Source: Brugia malayi
Taxonomy: Eukaryota > Nematoda > Chromadorea > Rhabditida > Onchocercidae
DNA: 64,000 nt
Assembly (NCBI RefSeq): GCF_000002995.4
Contig: NW_025062476.1
Location: forward strand, 1,106,501-1,170,500
Reading direction: 5' to 3'
The notes beneath the pieces are model-generated. The model saw only the letters and a list, made by a program, of their open reading frames with translations. It was not told the DNA's origin and searched no databases. Numbering within the stretch: position 1 is the stretch's first letter; every line of letters starts with the position of its first letter. Position numbers and translations under genes: made by a program. This document shows positions 10,210-26,072 of this stretch, one piece after another.

Positions 10210-13200
10210 ATGTCGTTCTCAGTATCATTATTGGGTAAATTACTTATTGCCGTTTACGTTACTTATGATACAGCGTTAGTACGTCACGTTTCCATTTTCT
10301 ATACACGTACTTCTCAGGTATACGGTTAAGATACTTTACTCACTGTACAGTTAAGATACTTCAAGTTATCAAATAGCACAGCTGAATATATCTTTTCAGC
10401 AGTAGTATTACATTTTATTTCTTTGAATTCACTTGCATTTTAGAAATTTAAATGTAAAGTAAGAGATAGTTTTATCACCTTATAATTCGTAGATTTTTAC
10501 CGATTTAGGGACATCTTTACTGTCACTGCTTCTGGCTGGTTATTTGGCTCGAAAATATGGACTACCTCCTCCAGCACCTAAAATTGCTGCTATCGATTTG
10601 GGCACAACATTTTCATCAATAGGCATATATCAAGCTGTCACTGGGATAACAGATATAGTCGCTGATGAGACGGGACGGCAAAGTATACCAAGTGTTGTTG
10701 CATTTTTGTAAGTTATTATTATTAGCATTCATTTGTGATTTTTTCCAACTGTTAATAATGTTCTGTCTTTTTCTATTTCCAATATTATTTTTAAATATCA
10801 CAGGCCAAATGGTACAGTAATAGTGGGTTCAAAAGCTGTTGAACAACAAGAGCACAATCCTCTACGAACAATATATGATGCCAAACGTTTCATTGGCAGA
10901 AAGTTATCTGAAGACGACCCACAATTTCAGGTGTTACTTTTATGTTTGTAAAGCCATTATGAATAATCTGTTTTTGGTTAGTTTTATAAGCGCATTTAGC
11001 TTTTTTAATTTTTTTCGATGCGTACATTCCATGTCAGCACTGCATATAGTGCAGAAAGAAGTGCAAACCAAAGTGGATTTGATTTCTAATCAAGAAATCT
11101 GTTGGGAAACATTTAAAGTTTTACGACTATGTTGTGATTATTTTCCATATGAAAATTCTCGAATCATACTTGTTAGTGTTCTGATTTTCAGAGGTTTTTT
11201 TTTTTTTTTTTTTTTTTGCAGGTTGATAGGAAGCGATATCCGTTTAAAATTGAGTTAGACATGGAAGGGCGAGTGCTTTTTGTCATACCACTGCAAAATA
11301 ATGTTATTAAGTAAGTTTACGTAGGTGAAATTTCTTTTAATCCACATCTGTGATATAAAATGAGTCGCTGCTTTGAAAAAACTGGTTTTTTTCATAAAGT
11401 TCATATTTGTTCTTTCAGAATTAAAAAACTTTCATGGCTTGCTAACCCAGATGTTTTATTTTTTTACAGGAAAATAAGACCGGAAGAAGTTGGTGCAATA
11501 ATAATAAATTATCTTCGAAAAGCAGCCGAGAAGAAATATGGGACAGAAATTATTTGGGCAGTTATTTCTGTTCCAGCTGAATTTGATGAAGAGCAACGGA
11601 ATGCTACTTCATTAGCTGTTGAAAAAGCCGGTTTGTTCTTAATTGCAAGAAAAAAAAAATTACTGTCTTAAATTTTATTTGAAATTCATTTCTATGAGGT
11701 CAGCATTTTTTCATGCAGATATTTTTTGTTAATACATGCTTTTAGGAATGGAAAGTCGTCGTGTAATTAGTGAGCCAACTGCAGCTGCCCTTGCTTATGG
11801 TTTACATAAGAAAAAAGACGTTCAGTACATTGTTGTAGTTGATTTAGGTCAGTTTTATTTATTTATATATTTTTAATGTGTGGTTCTTGGAATAAAGTCG
11901 AAGAGTGCTGTATAATATGTTGCACTTTAGGTATTTGTTTCATTATACTTCTTTCTTTTTTTGATTCATTGTTTTGTTTTACTATTTTTTTTTGTAACTA
12001 ACAGTTCATTTAAGGCGGAGGTACATTAGATGTTTCGATATTATGGTTGCAAGGAGGCATATTTATGACAGTGGCAATGGCTGGCAACAATAGGCTTGGT
12101 GGCCAAGATTTTAATAATCGTGTCCAAAGTGATTTGATGCAGGTTAATATTTTTGCATATTTTTCTTTATAGTTGTATTCCTAATTCTGATAAATTCAAA
12201 ATTGAAATGTATATGGCGTTTTATATACAACTGAGCATTTAAAGTCTGAAATATTCAACTTATCGCATGTTTATCCAAGTTTAAGTCTTATTGGTGTTTA
12301 ATTGAAATATTGCTTCCAAATGTTTTGGAACTTACACAGCTAATTCTGATTGTATCTTAGATGTATCTTAGATGAGTTACCTCTGCCTTGTTCATTTACA
12401 GTACATAGAAGAGAAGTACGGCAAGGCGCTTGATGACCAAGAAGATATCCAACAGTTGCGCCTTGCAATTGAAGCTGCAAAAATTCAACTTACTACACTT
12501 CCTGCCACAAATATCGATTTAAATTTACGGTCAATTGGAAAGATGATTTATAGAGTAATGATTATAAGGTTTTGAAATTATTTAGAGATTCAACTTCTGA
12601 AGATTTTTAATAAAAAAAAATGTACATATCTTTAGTCTTCATTTTCAGCTTACTCGTGACAATTTCGAATTTTTGAATGAAGATTTGTTTGAAAGTATCA
12701 CAGAACCAATAGAAGCAGCTTTAAATGACGCTGAAATAAAGGCATCCGATATCGATGAAATTGTACTGGTGGGTGGTTCAACTCGCATACCACGTGTTCG
12801 TTCCGTTGTTGGTCGTTACTTTGGGTAAATTTCTTAATTTTTTTATTGGTGGACTGAACGAGCGAAATTAGTACAAGCGAAGAACAATCTAAGCATAGAT
12901 TATCATCTCAGTAATAATAATAAAAATAAACTGAGCAATGGATGGTTTAGGTTGTACTATGTAGATTGATATATATCAAGTTGAACCATGCTTAGCTTTT
13001 TTTTTTTCATTCTGAATCAGTCATTTGAAATTCAAGACGTTGGTCTCTACATTTGATTATTTTTAGAAAGGCAGCAAATCATGGTGTTGATCCGGAATTA
13101 GCGGTTGTGACTGGTGCCGCCGTACAAGCCGGTGTTATCGGTGGTGGTTGGCCTCTTCAGGTTTGTTTTAAACCTGGCAATATGCTTTCGAATTAGCTTT

Positions 13201-13449
13201 GACAAACTTACACTTAATTTTACAAATCCAATTTTCGACTTTTTGTTAGTGAAAGAAGCGGTAGGTATGTATTTTTAAACACAATATGCAAATCGAGATC
13301 GAGCAGTTAAAATTAGATTTCAGTCAGGATTATTCATGAAAATTTGTGAGTATCATGCAAATCTCAATATTTAGGTATCTGCTATAGAATTACCAGTTAA
13401 ACGCAGGAAGCATCATATTTTCACAGGACAGAAGAAATCAATCCGTTAA
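10210..13449 (+). CDS. stc-1: HSPA13/STCH-type Hsp70 ATPase (stc-1 orthologue)
   Basis: Eleven phase-consistent exons (10210-10234, 10509-10707, 10804-10930, 11222-11310, 11470-11630, 11746-11847, 12015-12142, 12402-12554, 12649-12824, 13067-13160, 13375-13449) encode 442 residues. The tiny first exon supplies MSFSVSLLG, which completes a hydrophobic leader (to ~22) like the ER signal of human STCH. The Hsp70 nucleotide-binding signatures follow: IDLGTT (37-42), [10 protein letters not shown] (~233-242) and VGGSTRIP (369-376), plus FDEEQRNAT and [13 protein letters not shown]. The substrate-binding domain and lid of ordinary Hsp70s are absent, as in HSPA13, a microsome-associated ATPase-only Hsp70. 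The protein is slightly shorter than the human one (~470), mainly in the variable segment before LTRDNFEFL. The C-terminal VSAIELP matches the family end. The first exon was chosen because its GTAAAT donor restores the frame. Confidence 0.93.
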
Positions 13450-16847
<3,398 letters not shown>

Positions 16848-17315
16848 CAATAATTATTATGTTTGTAAGATGTGTTTTACAATGTATTTCATTTGTGTTA
16901 ATACGTAATTAATTCTTGAATTGAATTGGCTGATGTTCTATATCTAAAGGAAAGTTATCGGCGCTATGAGTATTTGTGATATTGGTGTGTATTTCTGCGT
17001 ACAACTCTTTTCTCTTTTACATCCTTGGTAACTTGTTGGATAAATTAGAGATAAGTCGTGGAATATGAAATTGGATTCATAAAACACACTTTAATTTCAT
17101 ATTCTATTGCTGTTACTATAGGTTTCAACTAATTAAAATGACATATCGATGTTGTGATTTTGAAACCTTGACATAAAGATAATTTCACGAAATGAATTTT
17201 ATCTTCAGTGGTTGAAATATGCTGCACTTCGGTTTACATTTTATATATGCCTCATTTCTCGAAAATGTTAAAAGTTGTTTCTGAATTTATTTTTTGTTGC
17301 TAGTTTACAGAATTA
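16848..17315. other. short METTL1-CISD intergenic
   Basis: 468 bp of AT-rich sequence with no frame of note. It ends in GTTTACAG five bases before the CISD ATG, an acceptor placed where a spliced leader would be added. Confidence 0.5.
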
Positions 17316-18790
17316 ATGGACGGAGCTTCTGGATCTATGGGTTACAGTCCCATTCAACAAGCTGGTATGTTTCGTAGTTTCTGATAAGATTTAAAAAAGA
17401 AGTCTTTTAGTGCTGATTTGCTAAAGCTGTACAATTTCAATTATATATTCATTTTCCCAAAAATATTTAACTAAAAGTAAATGGTGAATGTTTTGTTTGT
17501 TAACAGAGTGCTGCACAGCGAGAAATTGGCTAATTGGGATTGGTACGTTGATTGGGTCTGCGTTGTTTGGATATTATGTTGGTGTGCATCTATCAAAAAA
17601 GAAAGCTCGTCTTAACAGTAAAATCAAACTTTTCACTGATAAAGTAATTTCTATGCCCGCATTTTTTTTAAATCAAGTTGTTACAAAATGCAACTGGAAT
17701 ACCAAATAGAACTATTAATGGCTTAACTAGCGAGTGCATTAAAATTGAACAGTTCGAGATAGTAGTATTGATAGCTTCTAAGTTTTTAAAGAAGGATTGC
17801 TTATTATGTGGTAGCGTCACGAACGAAGTGACGTAGTCTTTGTGACATGCCATCTAATTTTGATACAAATATAAAATATAAAAAAAAAAAAATACAAAAA
17901 TGTTCCTATTTAAGGTGGCCGAAACGGTTGATTTAGAAGATATTGGTGAGAAAAAAGTTTTCTGTCGGTGCTGGAAAAGCAACAATGTTAGTTTGCAGTC
18001 GATAACTTTTGCTGAATTGAGCATTTAAGCATGGTATATTCACTCCCTGATCACATCATTTAGATAGTAGTGTCCGTCTCAAACTAATTCCATAATTTAA
18101 CGATGATTTATGAAAAAAAAAAAAAAAAATCACTCCTTGACCTATGATATTTTGGTTATTAGATCGTCTCCGTTTGGAATACAATATATAACATAATTTC
18201 TCAAATATTTAGTGATAGTTTCGAACTTCCATCTCAATTTTAATGTGCTCTAATGTTTTCTTTATATAACGGTAAGAAAGGATAGCTTAAAAGAAACTAT
18301 CACTAAAAAGGACAGTTTTTTTTAAGTGAAATTTGTCTCCTAAAATTTCATAAAAAAATGATCAAATTATTTGTACACTAAGCATACAAAGCATTTTGTG
18401 CCATAAATTTTACATGAATAAAAGGTCTTTTTTTAAAAGTACAGTAACGGTTATAGGACTTCATTTTTCATCAGTGACATAAGTTTGTTTTGAAATTTAA
18501 AAGGAAAAACGGTTTTTTTAAGGAAGATGGTCTGGTTTCTGTTAATTTCGGCTACCTATCATTAATAACTCCTTAAATTTAATAGTTGCTCCTTTGCTTA
18601 ATATCAGTGATCCTTTGATTGCTAGTTTATGTTACATATAGCATATAGACTCGATAATCATTTGTTGCATATAGCATTTTTGATGGATGCTTTCTTATAG
18701 TGGCCTTACTGTGATGGAAGCCATAACAAACATAATGAAATCACTGGTGATAATGTTGGACCGCTCATTGTGAAGAAGGCCCAAGCATAA
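17316..18790 (+). CDS. cisd-1: CISD/mitoNEET [2Fe-2S] outer-membrane protein
   Basis: Four exons (17316-17364, 17507-17643, 17915-17986, 18701-18790) join in phase to 115 residues, typical of CISD1/2. One N-terminal transmembrane helix (about 24-43, WLIGIGTLIGSALFGYYVGV) is followed by a basic KKK stop-transfer and the CDGSH domain. The three-Cys-one-His cluster ligands are C79, C81, C90 and H94 in VFCRCW...YCDGSH, and the family end TGDNVGPLIVKK is intact. CISD proteins are tail-out dimers on the mitochondrial outer membrane or ER that bind a redox-active, pH-labile 2Fe-2S cluster. CISD1 versus CISD2 cannot be settled from sequence alone. The symbol follows the C. elegans name. Confidence 0.94.
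18209..18306. repeat. short inverted repeat in CISD intron 3
   Basis: TTAGTGATAGTTTC at 18209-18222 is the exact reverse complement of GAAACTATCACTAA at 18293-18306, enclosing ~70 bp. It may be a small TIR element remnant or an intronic hairpin. Confidence 0.45.
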
Positions 18791-20155
18791 GGAAATCCTC
18801 AATAATTTCACATTGTTTCAACATATTTCATTCATTATAATTTGTTGTATACACGTTTAGTAATTATTATTAGTAGTAATGTGCATAAAAACGAAATGTT
18901 AACTTTTTGCTCTTCAATATTTTGACATCTCTGAAACTAAAGTTCGACTAGATATACATGAAGTGCTACTCATACAATCTCGTACCTTACACACGATACA
19001 CACATCCAGGTTACGCAAAAATTACATTACGCACCTTTACGTACTTACCACTTGCGCTGGAGTGGCTTGTTATCGATATACGTGCGTTCACGTATCCACA
19101 AACTAACCTGAAATGGCTTCAGGACACAACTCGTTTCATAACGACTCCAGAGAAAAGCGCCAAGTGAATGATCAAATTTAAATGATTCGCCTGGGATTGT
19201 GAGGGTAGAGAGGGGAAGCGTATCTGTTTACGGTTAGACTCATGGGAATGTACACGTAGTGGAAGTACACGTAAGTAGTACAGAGGGGATGATCGCGTAA
19301 CATTTGCTATGTGAATCCCAAAAATTGTTTTGCTGAATGTGACTCGATTAAGCTACTGCACTGTTTACATATGATTCTATATGCTGTACTCTTATGATTG
19401 CTCTATAATTTGTCTTTGTTCTTCAAAAGGGTATTTTTGCGCTTCCTCGAAATTTTGAAAATATCCTGGTTCTGAGATTCATGAGGATGTTTATGTGACT
19501 ACCGTTTATTACTTTTTCCTCAGGATTTGGTAATTAAATTAGGTGTCTTTGTATCGAAATTTGGATGGCTCATAATTTCAAATTTTGATGCAAAATTTAG
19601 GTCAATCATGAATAGATTGGTAATTTCACGTTTAAATTTATTCGCGCAATACTTTTTGTAATAGCATATAATGGCTCTTAGTGTATTAGTGATGGGTTTA
19701 ACTATATTCTTTGGGTAGGCCTACTCTCGAGCTTATCATCGCATTCCTCTGTAACTCTTTGTAATGTATTCCGTCAGTTCTGAGGGATTTTCAGTAAGTA
19801 CAAGATATCAGTTTCCGTTTTGTTATACTTGTTACCTAATCGTGGGTTATTTGACTTTTAATGCTTTTTTGCAGGATTTGATATATACATGAGTGAAGTG
19901 AGATTTCAATAAAACTGTTTAATGTAATTGTGCTCATGAAACATGTAGACAATGTTTAAAATACATTGATTGATAAGTGAGGTAATAATGTAATGAGAGT
20001 TTGTTGAGGCCTTGTTTCTGTCTGTTTGTTCTTCAGTGCTTTTTTTTTTTTTGAAATAAGTAGAAGGATGTTGAGTTGTTATTGTATGGTTAGTAATCTG
20101 TACAGTTTTCAGAAATAAAAATTATTTACTTTTCACGTCTCTTGCAATATAAAGA
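18791..20155. other. CISD-CDK1 intergenic, likely CDK1 promoter
   Basis: No supported gene. The 69-codon frame at 18958-19167 lacks domain and splice context. The section 18950-19330 is less AT-rich than its surroundings and carries many ACGT/ACGC words, including TACACGTAGTGGAAGTACACG. GCGCCAA at 19157-19163 (TTGGCGC on minus) matches an E2F core. This is compatible with a cell-cycle promoter but is only a motif match. Confidence 0.4.
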
Positions 20156-22010
20156 ATGGACTCCGGAGAAATTAGCGCTTTGCAAAATTATAGTCGAGTT
20201 GAGAAGATTGGCGAAGGTATTTCTCTAAAATTTCTCATCATAAAATCACTGGAAATGTCCAAATTGATGGAGATTTAGCTACCAGATTTCGGAAAAATTT
20301 TCTTTTAAATAATTAACCATATCTACTGTGACAGATGTTGTGGATCGAACGGCATGTTGGTAGCTGTATTGTTTAACTTCTGATTTGTCTGAACTTCTAC
20401 TTCATTGAATTAGTGCCACTCACTGCAGCTTCTTGCCCTATTAATTTATTTATAGTATATGAAAAATATAAAATTCTTTTCAGTCATGAATCATTCTATG
20501 AAAGCAAATCTCTGCAAAGATACGAAGTATTTTTTTGTATTTTCAGGAACATATGGAGTGGTTTACAAAGGCATCGATAAACGATCAGGAAAGATGGTTG
20601 CAATGAAGAAGATTCGTTTGGAAAATGAAGATGAAGGAGTTCCAGCAACAGCAATTCGAGAAATTTCATTGCTTCGAGAATTAACTCATCCAAACATTGT
20701 TGCGTTGGTTTTTCATTAAGACATATTCTTTGGTCGCTTTGTTTGAAAACTCAGCGAAAAAAGTGAGGAATTAAGTTATATATTTTAACGAATTTATGAA
20801 TAGGAAGTAATTGTTTCAATACCAGAAATTTACCGGACTCATTATCCGAATATAGTTGAAGTCGATCGAAACTTCGTGTTTTCAGTCTTGAAGAAATCAT
20901 ACTTGAAGAGAATCGGTTATACTTGATTTTTGAATTTCTCTATATGGATTTGAAGAAATACATTGATACAGTTCCTGACAGTGAGTTGATGAACAAAGAA
21001 TTGGTCAGTGATCTTTTTCCATAAGTGGAAATTCTATGAAGAGGAAGAAAAGTATTTTTTGTAGCAGTGTTTGTGAAATATTTAATAAACTGAACGAGGA
21101 TAAATCAATTTAATCTAATCAATTTAATTGTTACAGCAAAAATCTTACTTATATCAAATATTGCAAGCTATTTGTTTCTGTCACCAGAGGCGTGTTCTCC
21201 ATCGTGATTTGAAACCACAGAATTTACTGGTTGATCAAAATGGTGCGATTAAACTTGCAGATTTTGGTCTTGCAAGAGCTATCGGTATTCCAATAAGGGC
21301 TTACACTCATGAAGTGATTTTTAGCTTTAATAACCATAAGTGTGCCGTTGAAAATATTCTTCATATTGCATTATATTAAATTATTCTATTCAACAGATTG
21401 TCACTCTCTGGTATCGAGCTCCTGAAGTACTTCTTGGCGCAACTCGTTATTCTATGGGAGTCGATATATGGAGCATCGGATGCATAGCTGCTGAGATGGC
21501 TACAAAAGTGCCGCTATTTCAGGGCGATTCAGAAATTGATCAGATTTTTCGCATTTTCCGGTTTGTTTCCTGTATTTATGTTGGTTTCTCTTGCTATCTT
21601 TTCTGTCTTTTTTTTTCTTTCAGAATAATGTCGACTCCTACTGAAGATATTTGGCATGGAGTTACCCAGCTTCCAGATTTCAAGATGTCATTCCCTCAAT
21701 GGAAGGAAGATGGTTTGCGCAAAATTCTTGACCCTTATATGGATCCTGAAGCCATTAAGATTTTGCGTGTAAGGATTAATTCATTGGAATTTTAACATTT
21801 GAATTTTTAATAATTTATTCTAGATGAAGATCACTTTGAATTTTTATACTTACTGTATGTTCTTAATAGGACATGCTTATTTACGATCCGGCACAACGAA
21901 TCTCAGCGAAACAGCTACTGAAGAATCCATATTTTGATGATGTTGATCGAAAAAAACTTCCAGCTGGCAATTATGATGGGACGTTGGTTTTACCTCCTCG
22001 ATATATCTGA
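20156..22010 (+). CDS. cdk-1: cyclin-dependent kinase 1 (Cdc2)
   Basis: Seven exons (20156-20216, 20547-20703, 20886-21003, 21137-21313, 21397-21560, 21624-21768, 21870-22010) join in phase to 320 residues. All kinase features are intact: P-loop GEGTYG (19-24) with inhibitory-site equivalents T22 and Y23, catalytic K41, cyclin-binding helix PATAIRE (53-59, Ser to Ala versus PSTAIRE), HRDLKPQN (134-141), DFG (154-156), activation-loop T169 in YTHE, LWYRAPE, and the Cks-binding region ending NPYFDDVD. It drives mitotic entry with cyclins A and B. The N-terminus is ~8 residues longer than the human protein. A closely related kinase gene follows 1.47 kb downstream with the same exon layout. Confidence 0.96.
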
Positions 22011-23482
22011 TTTAAACTTAACTTTTTTTGCTGCTTAAAACTGACTGTGCTTTCCGCTTATTCTATTCATCCTTGATCATTACTGTTCCATAAAGCATAA
22101 CAGTGTAGTGTTATTGACAAATGTTAATTGGATTCAAATAGCCTTGTATTTACTCAAAGTTCTCATTTATGTGAAGGAAAAATGGTTGCAGTAAGTGTCC
22201 TTCATGCATGTATTTTTAATTTTTCTTCAACAAGTACAAGTACAAATTATTGTCTTTTTCTTCTTAGAATAGAATAAACAGATTTCTTTGAATTATCTTT
22301 TTTTCACTTGTTCATGGAATAGTTGTGTATCACAGACTGTTATTAGAAATAGCAGAACAGTCAGGTATCATATTTTATGTGTAGAGAAAACTACTTTTCA
22401 GAAGAATCTCTTACCAAAGTCTACGAAGTTCATAAAACATTTTAATCATAGATTTGCTCACATTAAGCAGTATATCAGGAATAACACAATAAAATGCAGC
22501 TGTAAAAAAGTGGTGCCTGTTCATTGTGAATCATGAGGGAATGAGATTAGATGTTGATATTGATATTTTTAGTATAAGTCTAAGCAGTAAATAGCTTTAA
22601 ATTTTCATCCTGTCTTCTCGTTTTAGCGAATATTTATACAAACGATAGCATATTTTGGATCTATATTAGGCAGTTCTAAATCTCTCAAAACAGTTACTAA
22701 TGGCATATTTGCGCTAGTTCCGCTACATTCCTTTGTTTCGTTATTAGAATATTCAAAATGTAATAGAAGGGTTTGCATCAATCCCGATATTGGGAGGATA
22801 TTATTGCTTGTCTTTGATTGTTATGATGCAAAATGCTTGTCACTCGAGACATTCAGCACTGATCTTTCTATGAAGAATGAGTATGGCACTAGCAAATTCA
22901 TAACTAGTAAAGAAATAAGATAGATCTTTGAGATCTACCAGTTTTGCAGGCAGTTGAACATAGAAGGTGATCTTTACATAAAGATGATCTTTCCTTTATG
23001 CTTATGATTCTGGTATATGTGGTTAGTTTGGAACAAACATTAGTTCACTCAAACATTCCATCATTTAAGCATGTTAAACTTAAAGGAACCACTTAATTGA
23101 AAAAGCTACAAATGAGACTGACATAGGGTTGTTTTATCCATATGCAATATTCTAATTCATTTCATATATTACAATCAGGGTGAGATTTCTTAGGAATGAG
23201 CTGATTAATTCTAGTGGGAAGAAGAAGATCGAAGAGATGGGATGACAGTTCTAAGAAAAATATGTAGTTATCCATAAAACAGCTGTGTTTATCTTTCAAG
23301 GCTGTCTTAATACTGTAAAGTTTTCTATCCATTACTGTAATAATTGACTGATTCCTCAATTAATAAATTTGAAAGTCTTATCATTTATTAAATTCACTAC
23401 ATTGAGTGATTTGTTTCAATTTTAAATTCAGACTGAAATGTATGTTTAGAGGAGGAATCATTTGCAAGTATATTATTTGGAT
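22011..23482. other. gap between the two CDK genes
   Basis: CDK1 3' region and upstream region of the paralog. AATAAA at about 22271 may serve as poly(A) signal. An 82-codon frame at 22288-22536 has no splice context or domain and is probably untranslated. No other gene seen. Confidence 0.5.
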
Positions 23483-26072
23483 ATGACTACTTCAGAAGAC
23501 GGTTTACAATATTATTCTTTGATAGAGCATATTGGTGAAGGTGATTTTTCTCTTTAATTCATCATTATTGCTTATGTATTTCAACTTATTTCGATTATTA
23601 TAATGTAATATACGATTGTAGCTTCTCCAGAGTCATCTTAAATAGTTAATTAGGAATCGCATATTTTGCTAGATATTTTATTTTTATCGAATTATAAAAT
23701 TGTTCTAACATGCATATATATATGCAGAATTAATTCGAAAAACATTAATTAATTGAGGTAGTTTCGGCATGGTTTACAAAGCAGCTGACATTCGAACCGG
23801 AAAACTTGTTGCTTTGAAACGCCTTTGTTTCGATACAACTCCCGACGGTATGCTTAAACCTGCTGTTATACGTGAAATATCAGTTATGAGAGAATTGGAT
23901 CATCCAAATATTGTACGGTTAGTGAGCAGAATTTAGCAATTTCTATTAATTAATTAAAGATTGAAATCCAAAGCAATTTTGTTTTGTTATGTATCGAAAA
24001 CGTTTACTAGTGTACTTCTTTTTAGCATTAGCATTTTTACTTGTATGTTTTCAGGCTTGAAGAAGTAATTTTTGATGAAACAAACGTACATTTGGCTTTT
24101 GAATTCTTGTATATCGATTTGTTGAAATACATAAAACAGCTACCACAAAATATCTTTATGGAACGATGGCTTGTAATCTTCTATGTCTCAATATCACCAC
24201 TTCATTTCTCACATAATTAAATTTTAATATTAATTCTCCAACAAATCTTATCAACGACAATCTAATTAGAAAAGCAGCTGGTTCTTTACCTGACATTATG
24301 GATTTCATTTAAAGGCTTAATAAGGGCTTGGCTCTATTGTTCATCATGCAGTTCCAGCCGTCCCAATAAATTCACTAAAATATTCAAATGATCATCTTAT
24401 TATCAATAGCGAGAAAAATTTGATGTAATACTGCTGACTGCATTTTGAAGTTTATAGATATGCAGTATAGTTCCATGTACATTTATGTATATTATATTCA
24501 AGCACATTGCATTGATAGGAAAAAGGGAAAAAAAAAAATGAAATGCTAGTTAGAACCCCTTAAGTTACTAAAAACTTTTAATTACTAAACCAATAGTGAG
24601 CAGTATAATACATAAGATTTAAGTTAGTAATATGTAATTAATATCCCAGAATGCAAATTAATGCATTTTAGCAGAAATCATTTCAATATCAAATCCTTCA
24701 AGGAATGTGCTATTGTCATCAACGAGCCATTTTACATCGTGATATGAAACCATCAAATCTCTTACTCAATACTTATGGCGCTATCAAAATTGCTGATTTT
24801 GGTTTAGCAAGAGAATTTGGTATGCCAACACGTGCCTATACAAATAGAGTTGGTTATATCTAACCTTATGATTAATTTTTATTTCAATTTTAACTGATTT
24901 ACGTAAAAACGTGAATTTTAGAAAAGTATTACAAGGGGAATGTATAATCAAGTATAGCAGTAAACTTATACTTTTGATAAATATTCGAGAATATTTGATA
25001 AAACATTTGATAGAATACTTCAAGACTTGATACCTTCATTAATTATCATTTCTTTTGCAATATTATTGCTTTGCATAGAATATTGCTTATTCTGATTTAT
25101 TGAATATATCTAAAATTAAGATAGTAACGCTATCGTATAGAGCACCTGAACTACTTCTTGGAACAGTTCGATACTCACCGGCAATCGATATGTGGAGTAT
25201 TGGATGTATATTTGCTGAAATGGCTACGAAAGATGTTCTATTTCCTGGACATTCACAAACGAGCCAGCTAAGAGAAATATTTTCGTTCGTTTCTTTTCTG
25301 TTACTAAATAAATAAAATAATAAAGATATAGCATTTTGTAATATGCCATATTTATTACCTGTGCTTTAGAATTTCGAAACTTCAAAAAACTTTAATTTTC
25401 GTGAAATTATTGAGTAAAAAAGTTCTTATTGCACTATTTTATATTGTTTGCATAGCATAATATAATTTATAACTCCTTATCAGACGACTGAAAACGCCTA
25501 CAGAAGAGATCTGGAAAGGAGTATCAGAACTACCATTTTATTCAACTATTGTATTTCCTCGTTATGAATATGATCATCTTGATAATTTGCTCAGCTCGTA
25601 CGTGGATCCTATCGGTATCGCCATAATTCGAGTTTGTTTAATAGCTCATTTAAAGAAGTTTTTTATGCTCCTTAAGTTCAGTTGTTATTTGTTTTGTAAG
25701 AACTATTTCTACAATTTGTCATTAAAATTTACATTATGAAAATGATGAGAATTGATGTGATATTGTATTTGGCATAATTGTCATTATTAAAGTTAACTTT
25801 AAAACAAAAAATGTCGAAATGCAGGAAAAGTAGGTGAAGTTATGTCCACTATTAACATTCAACAGTATATGCTTTTCTTATACTTTTAGCTGTTACTTAC
25901 GTACGATCCAGGCAAGCGTATATCAGCTAAACAACTCCTCAAACATCCCTATTATTCTGATGTGGATCGTTCAAAATTACCAGATCCTAACTATGATGGT
26001 GCATTACGAACACCACCTAGATCTTGGATTGCAAATCTCACAGCAGAGAAATATCCAAGTAGTAGTAAGTAA
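23483..26072 (+). CDS. divergent CDK1-like kinase, tandem paralog of CDK1
   Basis: Seven exons (23483-23540, 23758-23917, 24055-24172, 24672-24848, 25121-25284, 25484-25631, 25890-26072) join in phase to 335 residues. The catalytic residues are kept: K40, HRD (134-136, HRDMKPSN), DFG (154-156), activation-loop T169 (YTNR) and APE. Three regulatory features differ from CDK1. The P-loop is GEGSFG, so the Thr14/Tyr15 pair is Ser21/Phe22. The cyclin helix is PAVIRE with one extra residue before it. LWYRAPE is LSYRAPE. All six introns sit at the same positions and phases as in CDK1, so it arose by tandem duplication of an intron-bearing gene. It is expected to be an active kinase with altered cyclin choice and no Wee1-type tyrosine control. 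The last codons overlap a GTAAGT, but the TAA is the simplest end. Confidence 0.9.

Noticed and set aside
18958..19167. 69-codon frame in the CDK1 upstream block
   Set aside because: No splice context or domain; base composition there is better explained as regulatory or repeat sequence.
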